From: Faeciplasma sp964650705
GTDB taxonomy: Bacteria > Bacillota > Clostridia > Oscillospirales > Ruminococcaceae
Reading direction: 5' to 3'
Assembly (NCBI GenBank): GCA_964650705.1
Contig: CAZYUJ010000005.1
Coordinates: forward strand, 1 to 64,000
DNA: 64,000 nucleotides
The notes beneath the pieces were generated by a model, which was not told the origin of the DNA, ran no database searches, and saw nothing but the letters and a program-made list of their open reading frames with translations. Below, piece after piece: positions 49,213 through 57,385 of the stretch (within the stretch, counting starts at the first letter, position 1; each line of letters opens with the position of its first letter). The position numbers and the translations under genes are program-made.

Positions 49213-50112
49213 ATGACACAACAGTTATTTGACCTTTTCAAGAGGAATTTTTCATATTTGCGAACCGACGATGATACGGCGAAAAATCTTTTTTCAAACA
49301 AGGACAACAAGGTCTTTGCGCGCTATGACCGTTTCGGGAACCTTATCGGGGCGTCGGTGATATATAAAAACACGATCGTGATGCTTGCGGTTGATGAGAA
49401 GTACCGTGGTCACGGAATCGGCTCTGCTCTTTTGGATCTGTCCGAGGGTCATATCAAGGATAACGGCTATGAAAAAGCTGTCTTCGGTGTCGGAGCAAGC
49501 GACTATCTCGCTCCCGGAGTTCCCTCAAGCGAGAAGCTCATCGAGATCGAAGGGGCATATCCCGATGATACTTGGACGGATATCGACAATTCGGGAAGAG
49601 ATTTCTTGATAAAGCGCGGATATGTTCACAAAAATGACGGCAACATTTTCGATATGGCTCTTCGTTTCGACGGCGTGCCGCCGTATGATATCTCGGTCGG
49701 TGACACGATTGACGGTGTTACATACCGTTTGGCGGAGCTTTCTGATAAAGACGGAGTCATCGCTTGCTGTAGCGAGGGAGCCGATTATTTCACAGGATAC
49801 TATAAGGATGATAAGCTATATAAAGACGGCGAAGAGCGGGTCTTGGTTGCTTGTATGAACGGCGAGGTCGTGGGGAATCTTTTGATCGGTACATACAAAG
49901 AGCCCGGAACCATCGGGTGTGTTACGGTATCGCCAAAGGCAAGAAACAAAAAGATCGGCACAAGGATGACGGTCGCCGCAACATCATATATAAGACAAAA
50001 GGGGGTTAGCACCGCATTTTTGAGCTATACCTATTCGGGACTTGATAAAATGTACGGTGAGGCAGGGTATAGAGTCTGTATTTATTATTTCATGGCTCAA
50101 AAAGAGCTGTGA
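49213..50112 (+). CDS. Double-GNAT acetyltransferase
   Basis: This 299-aa protein has two GNAT-like halves: residues about 30-150 with LAVDEKYRGHGIGSALL (acetyl-CoA loop) and about 165-299 with VTVSPKARNKKIGTRMTVAA. Each has an acetyl-CoA binding motif. The acceptor is unknown. ATG follows ACGGAGG. The gene is 23 bp before the exonuclease gene, so they may share a transcript. Confidence 0.82.
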   Translation: MTQQLFDLFKRNFSYLRTDDDTAKNLFSNKDNKVFARYDRFGNLIGASVIYKNTIVMLAVDEKYRGHGIGSALLDLSEGHIKDNGYEKAVFGVGASDYLAPGVPSSEKLIEIEGAYPDDTWTDIDNSGRDFLIKRGYVHKNDGNIFDMALRFDGVPPYDISVGDTIDGVTYRLAELSDKDGVIACCSEGADYFTGYYKDDKLYKDGEERVLVACMNGEVVGNLLIGTYKEPGTIGCVTVSPKARNKKIGTRMTVAATSYIRQKGVSTAFLSYTYSGLDKMYGEAGYRVCIYYFMAQKEL

Positions 50113-50135
50113 TGTCAAAACGGGAGATGATTTGA

Positions 50136-50687
50136 ATGAGATATATAGCATTCGACGTTGAGACGCCGAATCACTATAACAACAGAATGAGTGCTATCGG
50201 CATCACGGTGGTTGAGAACGGCGAGATCGTCGAAGAGATATATTCACTCGTAGACCCGGAGGCGGAATTTGATCCTTTTAACATTGAGCTCACGGGTATC
50301 CACCCCCATGATGTTATTGGTGCGCCAAACTTTCCCGCTCTTTGGGAGCAGATCAGACCTACGATGGAAAGCGGGATCTTGGTTGCTCACAACGCAGTTT
50401 TTGATATGAGTGTGCTCGCGAAATGTCTCAGAGACTATGATATCTATTGGCAGCCAACCACGAAATATGCCTGCACGTGCCAAATGGGCAAAAAGTGTCT
50501 GCCCGAGCTTGCAAATCACAGGCTGAACACGATGTGCTGTTGCTTAGGGCTGAGCTTGGATCACCACAACGCAGGGAGCGACAGCCGCGCTTGTGCCGAG
50601 CTTTTGATATATTACATAGATCACGGAACGGATCCTTTGGATCATACAAGAAACTATGACCTTTCAAGAGCAAGGACAATAAGATAA
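50136..50687 (+). CDS. DEDDh 3'-5' exonuclease (DnaQ-like)
   Basis: This 183-aa protein has the DEDDh exonuclease motifs: FDVETP (DxE), HNAVFDM and HHNAGSDSRACAE (His and Asp). Such proteins degrade DNA or RNA ends, and single-domain forms act in repair or RNA turnover. ATG follows GGGAG. It ends at a strong terminator and a GC-rich repeat. Confidence 0.87.
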   Translation: MRYIAFDVETPNHYNNRMSAIGITVVENGEIVEEIYSLVDPEAEFDPFNIELTGIHPHDVIGAPNFPALWEQIRPTMESGILVAHNAVFDMSVLAKCLRDYDIYWQPTTKYACTCQMGKKCLPELANHRLNTMCCCLGLSLDHHNAGSDSRACAELLIYYIDHGTDPLDHTRNYDLSRARTIR

Positions 50688-50690
50688 CAA

Positions 50691-50725
50691 AAAAGAGCTT
50701 ATCCCGAAAAGATAAGCTCTTTTTG
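50691..50725 (+). terminator. Terminator of the exonuclease gene
   Basis: AAAAGAGCTTATC (50691-50703) pairs with GATAAGCTCTTTT (50711-50723), with TTTT following. Confidence 0.9.
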
Positions 50726-50726
50726 T

Positions 50727-50938
50727 TTGCTAAAAGGTGTCCGCTTTCGCGGACGGGATGCGCCACTCACCGCTCCTTCGTCGCGGTCACGGCGCATCCG
50801 CATCCCCCACCCCCGCCGCCCAAGGGCGGCGCCCCCTCCCCGTCGGGGAGGGGGCTCTCGGCGGAGCCGAGGGGGGTGGGGTGCGAGGCGTGGTGCCCAA
50901 TGGGCACGAGTGCCGAGCTGATGCATCAAAGGTTGTTT
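50727..50938. repeat. Dispersed GC-rich cloverleaf repeat, copy E
   Basis: CCCCACCCCC (50805-50814) and GGGGGTGGGG (50872-50881) form a perfect outer stem around three hairpins (50815-50830, 50831-50855, 50857-50871). The second module has inner stem GTGCCC/GGGCAC (50893-50907). It overlaps the last bases of the lysozyme gene. This copy and copies A and C fold alike with different sequences in the arms. Confidence 0.78.
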
Positions 50939-51567
50939 AAACCTGCACGTTTGATTATACCGGCATAGTCCTTATAGGCGATGTTTTCGTCCAGCCTTCC
51001 GGAATAGACCTTCGGGAGCTTAAGCGATGAACGGCACTGCCACATTCCGAAATTGCCGGAATACAGCTGATCTCGCCTTTCTTTTGTAGTATGGCACGCA
51101 AGCCAAACGTCAAAATGCTTGAGCGCAGGCATATCCAAATACTTGTTGAGCCAATTTGCCGAGCTGTAAAGCATGGTGTAATATCCTGCATCCTCAACAC
51201 GCTTCATGAACGTAAGCGCTATTTCTGTGCGCTGAGCGGTCGTTAGCTTCTTTTGAGATTTATCCTCGATGTCAAAAGCGACGGGATAATCAAGCTTTTT
51301 ATCTTTGATCCGGCTCAAAAGACAATCCGCCTCTTTGACGGCATCCTCGGCTGTCAAAGCATAGCTGTAATGATATGCTCCGACCTTCATGTCAGACGCC
51401 TTAGCTGCCTTATAGTGCGACTCGAAGGCTTTATCCTTTTGGCTTGAAAACATACCGTATCCTGCTCGGAGCATGACAAATTCATACCCTGATGCCTTAA
51501 GTGCGTTGAAATCGACCTTTCCCGCTTTTTGATGATGCGAGAGGTCAATGCCCAGAATCTCTGCCAT
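50926..51567 (-). CDS. GH25 endolysin/lysozyme (phage-type)
   Basis: This 213-aa GH25 muramidase has the barrel motifs GIDLSHHQ (Asp), VMLRAGYG, GAYHYSYA, AFDIEDKS (catalytic Glu with Asp) and the C-terminal MWQC. It cleaves the glycan strand of peptidoglycan. It has no signal peptide, as expected for an endolysin that needs a holin. ATG 51567 follows GAAAGGAG. It is the last of five leftward phage-type genes; the holin gene ends 27 bp upstream. Confidence 0.92.
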   Translation of the reverse strand: MAEILGIDLSHHQKAGKVDFNALKASGYEFVMLRAGYGMFSSQKDKAFESHYKAAKASDMKVGAYHYSYALTAEDAVKEADCLLSRIKDKKLDYPVAFDIEDKSQKKLTTAQRTEIALTFMKRVEDAGYYTMLYSSANWLNKYLDMPALKHFDVWLACHTTKERRDQLYSGNFGMWQCRSSLKLPKVYSGRLDENIAYKDYAGIIKRAGLNNL

Positions 51568-51594
51568 ATTCTCTCCTTTCAAGATGTTAGTTTC

Positions 51595-51891
51595 TCAGTT
51601 TGCCGCAGTAATCTCATATACTGCCGATTCAATAAGTGTGTCGATCTCATCAATATCGACGCTATATCCGTGATCTTGCAAAAATGCAAGCACAAACGCT
51701 TTCTTTTTTTCGCCGAGTCCTGTCTCCTCGAAGAGCTTCTCTGCCGCCTCGACAGCAATCTTTGTCCATTTCAGAAGCTTCTCAAACCTGATGTTATCGA
51801 GCTTCTCTTTAATATATGGCACCAAGAACGTTGTTGTGACTGCTGTCGCAAGCGCAATGAGCGCCTCGAAGATCGGTGTTAGATCTGTCAT
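51595..51891 (-). CDS. Phage holin, LLH family
   Basis: This 98-aa protein has a single N-terminal membrane helix (about 8-26), a helical cytoplasmic region and a C-terminal tail, in line with LLH-type holins. Holins make membrane holes that let the endolysin reach the cell wall. It overlaps the upstream gene as ATGA and is followed by the endolysin, the usual order in phage lysis cassettes. Confidence 0.82.
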   Translation of the reverse strand: MTDLTPIFEALIALATAVTTTFLVPYIKEKLDNIRFEKLLKWTKIAVEAAEKLFEETGLGEKKKAFVLAFLQDHGYSVDIDEIDTLIESAVYEITAAN

Positions 51892-52175
51892 TTTATCTTC
51901 CTTTCCGACTGTCCGTGAGCCTGTTCATTCAAATACTCGTCCAGCTCTCGCTTTGCAACGGTCACACTGTGATTTGCTCCGAGCTGTGTAAGACCGTCCA
52001 AGCACGCCGAAAGAGCCGCCACGATGAGCATATTCTCACGCTTTATCTTTGATATCTCTTTGTCCTGCTTCGCCTGATTGTCAAACCATCTGACAGCCGC
52101 TGCCACGGCTCCCGAGATCGCCGCAAGTGCTGCAACAAGCGCAGAAATGCTGATGATACCGTCCAAAGCTATCAT
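51888..52175 (-). CDS. Phage small membrane protein (holin or haemolysin XhlA-like)
   Basis: This 95-aa protein has an N-terminal membrane helix (about 8-28) followed by a basic helical region (KQDKEISKIKRENM) and a tail rich in charged residues. It resembles the XhlA-type or antiholin proteins found beside holins. ATG 52175 follows AAGGCGTGATGAG. It lies between tail and holin genes. The exact role is uncertain. Confidence 0.68.
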   Translation of the reverse strand: MIALDGIISISALVAALAAISGAVAAAVRWFDNQAKQDKEISKIKRENMLIVAALSACLDGLTQLGANHSVTVAKRELDEYLNEQAHGQSERKIK

Positions 52176-52179
52176 CTCA

Positions 52180-52677
52180 TCACGCCTTGCCGACCGCAAA
52201 CACCGTCAGCGTGACGCTGTATGACGTTGAGCTTGAGGTCGTGTATGTGATCCTATTTTTGTTCACGCTTATCGCACTCGAATAGGAGCCGTCATACACG
52301 TTTGAGAAGAACACGGGCCCGCCCCCCGAAGAGGTTCCGTAATAGCTCGAGCCATATATGAATACATAGCTGATAGAGGAGAGATTGCTCAGCGTGCACG
52401 TGCCCGAGCGTGAGCCCGTCCCTGCAGCCAATTCGATTGAACCCGTTTCGTGTGTATATCCGTCACCCTCAAAGGTTCCCGTTATCATCTCGCCGTTAAC
52501 ATACGCAGTTTTGCCCAAGGCGATGTCCTCAGCCGTTGCGGTCGCATCCGAGGTGTCGAGCCCTGACTCTATAGCTGATATCTCGGCAGCGAAATCCGTT
52601 GCCGCTATCTCTTGTGTATCGCCCGTTTTTTCTCTTATCGCATCGGCAATACTCTTGAAATATTCCTCCAGTGTCAT
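52180..52677 (-). CDS. Phage tail/baseplate-type protein
   Basis: This 165-aa protein has an N-terminal helix (EYFKSIADAIREKTG) followed by DATATAEDIALGKTAYVNGEMITGT, a segment common in phage and prophage tail-fibre proteins, and a Ser/Tyr-rich beta-structured C terminus. ATG 52677 overlaps the upstream stop (TGATG) with GGAGGG before it. It likely belongs to a tail tip or baseplate; no close match can be named. Confidence 0.68.
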   Translation of the reverse strand: MTLEEYFKSIADAIREKTGDTQEIAATDFAAEISAIESGLDTSDATATAEDIALGKTAYVNGEMITGTFEGDGYTHETGSIELAAGTGSRSGTCTLSNLSSISYVFIYGSSYYGTSSGGGPVFFSNVYDGSYSSAISVNKNRITYTTSSSTSYSVTLTVFAVGKA

Positions 52678-53408
52678 CAATAACTACCCTCCAATGCCGA
52701 ACCGACCGATTCTTCGATCGCCGCTAAAACATATTCCTTTGTGGCATAGCTTTCCGAGCTTATCCCGCCGAGCGAGCAGGCATTGTCAACAACGCCGTCT
52801 CCGTCGATATCATAGACCGACCTCTCCATGTCGCCCGTACCTATGCCGTCATCGCCCTTTTCGCCCCTGGCGTGTACTCCGGTGCTTGTATACTCTCCCA
52901 GAGCGCTGTCCCAGATATACCAACACAGGTCAGCACCGATATACGGCGTGTTCACAACGGCATTTTTCACATACTCAGCCACAGCAGCCGCCTCGCTCGC
53001 AGCCGACCTCGCTTGTGTAACATATGAGTCAAAGCCGGAAAGTATCTGATCATAGAGCGATTGAGTGATCTCTGTGTTGGCGTTTCCGCCGTCGGTTCCG
53101 TCATTAACGGGAACTACCAATATCTTTGAAGCCAAGATCACGTTTCCGCTTCTGCCGATAACTCCGATAAACATGAATCCGCTTTGCTGCTGTACCTCAT
53201 TCGGAACGTCACAGGAATCCGCATCGTCAAGTGTCATTTCATATCTGACGTCCTTATCCTGCCAAAAGACGGCTGTTTTTGTGTAGCTGTTCCATTCGGG
53301 AGAGAACATAAACATACATCTGTCATAGTTTTGGCTGTGCGATGTCGGGAGCGCTCCGCCTGCAAGTGAGATATTTCTTGCATCAAGCTTAATTACAACT
53401 GTATTAAT
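52677..53408 (-). CDS. Phage tail/baseplate upper-protein-like, uncertain start
   Basis: This protein (about 243 aa in this reading) begins NTVVIKLDARNISLAGG, has a beta-rich N-terminal domain with FSPEWNSYTKTAVFW, and a helical middle (VTQARSAASEAAAVAEYVKNA) before a GEKGDDGIGTGD collagen-like stretch. This is typical of baseplate upper/neck proteins of Gram-positive phages. No ATG, GTG or TTG has a fitting ribosome site. The frame extends to 53516 through a terminator, and AAGGAAAGGAAG precedes ATT at 53406-53408, the suggested start. Confidence 0.62.
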   Translation of the reverse strand: MNTVVIKLDARNISLAGGALPTSHSQNYDRCMFMFSPEWNSYTKTAVFWQDKDVRYEMTLDDADSCDVPNEVQQQSGFMFIGVIGRSGNVILASKILVVPVNDGTDGGNANTEITQSLYDQILSGFDSYVTQARSAASEAAAVAEYVKNAVVNTPYIGADLCWYIWDSALGEYTSTGVHARGEKGDDGIGTGDMERSVYDIDGDGVVDNACSLGGISSESYATKEYVLAAIEESVGSALEGSY

Positions 53409-53473
53409 ATCAAGTCTTCCTTTCCTTATTTTTGCCGCCCGCCACTGCGGCTGATATTTAATGATATACAAAA

Positions 53474-53494
53474 AAAGTCCCGAAATCGGGACTT
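53474..53494 (-). terminator. Terminator before the phage cassette (second of a tandem pair)
   Basis: AGTCCCGA (53476-53483) pairs with TCGGGACT (53486-53493), followed by TTTTTTT on the minus strand. It stands between the Opp operon and the phage genes. Confidence 0.85.
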
Positions 53495-53514
53495 CAGGTG
53501 TGGTATAATAGCGC

Positions 53515-53547
53515 AATAAAAAAGGATGCAGTTTTTCTGCATCCTTT
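53515..53547 (-). terminator. Terminator of the Opp operon (first of a tandem pair)
   Basis: AAAGGATGCAG (53521-53531) pairs with CTGCATCCTTT (53537-53547), followed by TTTTTTATT on the minus strand. Confidence 0.88.
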
Positions 53548-53557
53548 AATTATTGAA

Positions 53558-53995
53558 TCAATAAGGAATATCGGCGGCACCGGTATAGCTCCAAAGTGCC
53601 AGAAAAACAATCGACATGATCAAAAATACGATACCGATAACAAGAATAAATCTCGTAGACACGTTGTCGCGCTTGCGCTCACGCTTTTCCATGGCATATT
53701 CATAATATCCGCCCTCAGAGCGATCACGCTTTGCGGGGCTGAAAAGATATTTCAGCGACTTGAAGCCATAGCCGAAAATATCGAAAAATCCCGTCGTGGA
53801 GACCCACGCAAGCAGCCCTACGCCGCAATAGAACACAGCCGTTACAAAGGCGGCGTTGCACAAATAAGCAAACGTCAGCGATGTGCTTTCCGCCGTAAAG
53901 GCGCCGAATGATACCGCCAGCGCAACTGTCATGGCGACAGCAATAAGCGAGCCTATCAGATATGATATGATTTTTGATTTATTTTTGTTTTTCAT
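53558..53995 (-). CDS. DUF3899 membrane protein
   Basis: This 145-aa protein has three membrane helices (about 10-32, 42-65 and 118-138) with a cytoplasmic loop containing FGYGFKSLKYLF and a charged EKRERKRD stretch, matching DUF3899. It starts 17 bp after oppF, so it is probably the last gene of the Opp operon. The function is unknown. ATG follows a weak GA-rich site. Confidence 0.72.
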   Translation of the reverse strand: MKNKNKSKIISYLIGSLIAVAMTVALAVSFGAFTAESTSLTFAYLCNAAFVTAVFYCGVGLLAWVSTTGFFDIFGYGFKSLKYLFSPAKRDRSEGGYYEYAMEKRERKRDNVSTRFILVIGIVFLIMSIVFLALWSYTGAADIPY

Positions 53996-54012
53996 TCTTT
54001 GATCCTTGGTGA

Positions 54013-55245
54013 TTAGTCATTGAGCTCAGCAAGATACTTGTTAAATTCTTCTGTGTTGCAATGTACAAAGTGACCGGGCTTGATCTCGCGCAAAGTAGGC
54101 TCTTCCTGAGAATAATCGTGTTCAGCCAAGGGGTTGTAAACGATTCTTGTACGCTTCTTTTCATATGCCGGGTCAGGCAAAGGAATTGCAGAAAGCAAGC
54201 TCTTTGTATAGGGGTGCATAGGGTGAGCGAAGAGCTCATCGGAGTCTGCAAGCTCAACGAGCTTACCGTAATACATAACACCGATTCTGTCCGAGAAGTA
54301 TTTTACAACGGAAAGGTCGTGTGCGATGAAGAGGATGGTAAGTCCAAGCTCGTGACGAAGGTCGTTCAAGAGGTTGATGACCTGTGCCTGAACGGAAACG
54401 TCGAGAGCAGAAACAGGTTCGTCAGCGATGATGAGCTCGGGCTTCATGATAACAGCACGGGCAACACCGATTCTCTGACGCTGACCGCCCGAGAATTCAT
54501 GAGGATATCTGCCTGCGTGCTCACGCACCAAGCCAACGGTTTCGAGGACCTTATAAACCTGCTCCTGAATGTATGCCTTGTCCTTAACGCCCTGGATGAC
54601 CAAGCCTTCGGAAATGATCTCCGAAACAGTCATACGGGGGTCGAGCGAAGCGATAGGATCCTGGAAGATCATCTGGATCTGTGTGATGAACTTACGTCTC
54701 TTTGCGAGGTCGCGCTCACGCTTATATTCTGCTGCGAGGTTAGCCTTTTCTTCGCCGGTTGCTGCTTCGATCAAGGGAACATACTTCTCATCGACCGCCT
54801 TAACAGCTTCCTTGGAATAGATCTTATCGCCATGCTTGTGGTCATGGATAGCCTTAGCCATCTCTTCCTTCTGGCTTGCGATAAATTCAGCAGTTTGCTT
54901 CTTGAGCTCGGGGAGCTTTGCAGCTGCAGCGGGATCGTTCTTCGCCTGTGCGATTGCTTCCTTGAGCTTCTTTCTTGCATCAGCAATAGCCTTCTTATAA
55001 GAAAGTGTACCGGCGCAAATTCTTCTGCCCTTGAAGTAGATATTACCCGAGGTGATATCATAGAGCTTGATGATGGAACGTCCTGTAGTGGTCTTGCCGC
55101 ATCCGGATTCGCCAACGAGGCCGAAAACTTCGCCCTTCTTAATGTCGAAGCTTACGTCATCAACAGCCTTGTTGATCTTGAAATACTGGCAAAGGTTTTC
55201 AACCTTAAGGAGAACTTCGCTGTTGTTATTTACATTATCAGCCAT
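54013..55245 (-). CDS. oppF: Oligopeptide ABC transporter ATPase OppF, with coiled-coil insertion
   Basis: This 410-aa ATPase has Walker A GESGCGKT (45-52), Q-loop with Q195, signature SGGQRQ (252-257), Walker B LIIADE (271-276) and the C-terminal oligopeptide-transporter tail. A helical, Lys/Ala/Glu-rich insertion of about 105 residues (about 76-182) lies between Walker A and the Q-loop and is absent from ordinary OppF (about 320 aa). It powers peptide import with OppD. Its ATG overlaps oppD by 8 bp. Confidence 0.92.
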   Translation of the reverse strand: MADNVNNNSEVLLKVENLCQYFKINKAVDDVSFDIKKGEVFGLVGESGCGKTTTGRSIIKLYDITSGNIYFKGRRICAGTLSYKKAIADARKKLKEAIAQAKNDPAAAAKLPELKKQTAEFIASQKEEMAKAIHDHKHGDKIYSKEAVKAVDEKYVPLIEAATGEEKANLAAEYKRERDLAKRRKFITQIQMIFQDPIASLDPRMTVSEIISEGLVIQGVKDKAYIQEQVYKVLETVGLVREHAGRYPHEFSGGQRQRIGVARAVIMKPELIIADEPVSALDVSVQAQVINLLNDLRHELGLTILFIAHDLSVVKYFSDRIGVMYYGKLVELADSDELFAHPMHPYTKSLLSAIPLPDPAYEKKRTRIVYNPLAEHDYSQEEPTLREIKPGHFVHCNTEEFNKYLAELND

Positions 55246-57382
55246 TGTTTTCTTCTCCTCTCTGTTTCATTCTTGCAACTCTGTCCAAAATGATCTTCGG
55301 AGGATCAACCTTCGGAGCATCAGGGTGCAAGAGCCAAGTTGCCGCACGGTGTGTTTCGCTTATGTCGAACATCGGAGGCTGCTGCTCAAAGTCGATCTTA
55401 AGCGCATATTTGTTTCTGTCTGCGAATGCATCGCCGACAGGGGGATAGATCATGTTGGGAGGTGTGCCGGGGATAGCTTCGAGCTTTTCGTTGGTGTCAA
55501 GGTCAGGCATCGAAGAAAGCAAAGCCCATGTGTAAGGATGTGCAGGGCTATAGAATACATCTTCGCTGGTGCCGTATTCAACGATCTTGCCGGCATACAT
55601 AACTGCGATCTTATCAGCCATGTTAGCAACAACGCCGAGGTCATGGGTGATGAAGATGATGGAGAGCTTGCGCTCTTCCTTGATCTTGTTGATAAGCTCA
55701 AGGATCTGTGCCTGGATGGTAACGTCAAGCGCTGTCGTAGGCTCGTCACAAATGAGGATGTCAGGGTTAGCAGCCAAAGCGATAGCGATAACTATTCTTT
55801 GTCTCATACCGCCCGAGAACTCGAAGGGATACTGTCTGTAACGCTTCTTAGGTTCGGGGATACCAACTTCCTCCATAAGTCTTATAGCCTTATGCTTAGC
55901 CATTGCCTTTGTGACCTTATAAACCGATCCGGAAGCATTCTCCATGAAGAAGTCAACAAGTGCAACTGTTTCCTTATCATAGTCACGGCTGTTCTTTTCA
56001 GCCAAAACAGTCTCGTAACGCTCGATAAGTCTTGTGATAACACGTCTGATATCTTCAGCGGCTGAATCAAGGTCAACAAGTGCCAAAGGAATTACGTCCC
56101 ATTCGGGGGTCTTGCCCTTCTTTACAAGAGCGTCATACTTTTCCTGCTGCTTAGCGTGAGCCTTCTTTGCGGTCTCGTTGCGAACGATACCGTCAAAGTA
56201 AACGTCCATAGCCGCTGCAAGAGAAGTGTCGAAGGTATATGCAACAGAATCCTTGTTGATCTCGAGACGGTCGATAGAACCCTTAACGCTTACAACCAAT
56301 TCCTTTGCAAGTGCTTCGCATTCCTTCTTATCCAAAGGAGACTTCGAGAAGGTAGCCAAGCTGTTCTTCAAGAGCTCGACGGTTGCTACCTTCTTTGCAT
56401 TGTGAACATCAGCAGAATGCATGATGCCCATCTTTGCTTCTTCAAGGAAGGAAAGCATGAAGTTATCGTTGAGATACTTGAGCAAATAATCGTTAAGAGC
56501 GTCAACCTCCAAATTGGGCAAAGGCTCATTTGCGAATGTGAGATAATAACCCATTCTGAAGAAGTTGGGAGCCTTCTTTTCAAGAGCAGCTTCCAATATC
56601 TTTTTGATGTCTTCAAGCATCTTAGCAAGCTTTGCATTATCCTTTTCAGCAGTGATGGACTTTGCAAGCTCCTTCAAGGTGACAGCATCATTTCCCGAAA
56701 CAACATAGTCGTTATACGTCTTTTTCGAAAGAGATGCAATGTCTCTTGTCTTGTCCTTAGCATTCTTCAAAGCGTTCTTTTCGATGAGGAACAAGACGTC
56801 GTTTATGATCTCGATAGCTTCTCTTGAGGCTTCGGTAGCTTCGTTATATGCCTGTTCGATCTCAACGTGCTTGATCTCGAACTTGTCAAAGTTCTTGCAC
56901 ACAGTCTTGAGCTCGGCGGTCTTTGCGGCGTCGCCGTTTGCAATGGCTTCGACCATTGACTTTTCCAAAAGTGCCAAATAGGTGTTGAAGGTGTTGCGGC
57001 AGGCCTTCTGACGAGCCTTGCCCTTCAAGAGCATAGCCTCGGTAAGCTGTCTTCCGATACGCATGATCGGGTTCAAGCTGGAAAGCGGATCCTGGAAGAT
57101 CATCGCGATCTTATCGCCGCGGATCTTATAAAATTCATCCTCCGAAATCTTGAGAAGGTCCATGCTGTCATAGAGGATCTCGCCGCCCTCGATGATGGAG
57201 TTTCCGGCTAAGATACCCAAAATAGCCTTTGAGGTTACCGACTTACCGGAGCCGGATTCACCGACGATCGCAAGGGTCTCACCCTGCTTAAGGTCGAAGC
57301 TGATGCCGCGAACAGCCTGTACCTTACCTGTTACTGTGCGGAAGGATATGCGCAAATCTTTAACTTGTAATTTGTTTTCCAT
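55238..57382 (-). CDS. oppD: Oligopeptide ABC transporter ATPase OppD, with giant helical insertion
   Basis: This 714-aa protein is about twice the normal OppD length (about 340). Walker A GESGSGKS (41-48), Q-loop Q97 (FQDPLSSLNPIMRIG), signature SGGMRQ (523-528), Walker B ILICDE (542-547) and the D-loop and H-loop are intact. A helix-rich insertion of about 370 residues (about 124-492) splits the helical subdomain between the Q-loop and the signature. The reading frame is unbroken and no domain was recognised in the insert. The core should still be an active ATPase. It overlaps oppF by 8 bp and starts 3 bp after oppC ends. Confidence 0.92.
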   Translation of the reverse strand: MENKLQVKDLRISFRTVTGKVQAVRGISFDLKQGETLAIVGESGSGKSVTSKAILGILAGNSIIEGGEILYDSMDLLKISEDEFYKIRGDKIAMIFQDPLSSLNPIMRIGRQLTEAMLLKGKARQKACRNTFNTYLALLEKSMVEAIANGDAAKTAELKTVCKNFDKFEIKHVEIEQAYNEATEASREAIEIINDVLFLIEKNALKNAKDKTRDIASLSKKTYNDYVVSGNDAVTLKELAKSITAEKDNAKLAKMLEDIKKILEAALEKKAPNFFRMGYYLTFANEPLPNLEVDALNDYLLKYLNDNFMLSFLEEAKMGIMHSADVHNAKKVATVELLKNSLATFSKSPLDKKECEALAKELVVSVKGSIDRLEINKDSVAYTFDTSLAAAMDVYFDGIVRNETAKKAHAKQQEKYDALVKKGKTPEWDVIPLALVDLDSAAEDIRRVITRLIERYETVLAEKNSRDYDKETVALVDFFMENASGSVYKVTKAMAKHKAIRLMEEVGIPEPKKRYRQYPFEFSGGMRQRIVIAIALAANPDILICDEPTTALDVTIQAQILELINKIKEERKLSIIFITHDLGVVANMADKIAVMYAGKIVEYGTSEDVFYSPAHPYTWALLSSMPDLDTNEKLEAIPGTPPNMIYPPVGDAFADRNKYALKIDFEQQPPMFDISETHRAATWLLHPDAPKVDPPKIILDRVARMKQRGEENNG

Positions 57383-57385
57383 ATA

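Noticed and set aside
54061..55293. Long open frame (410 codons) antisense to oppF
   Set aside because: It mirrors the oppF gene, is Cys/Leu-rich and has no domain; a composition shadow.
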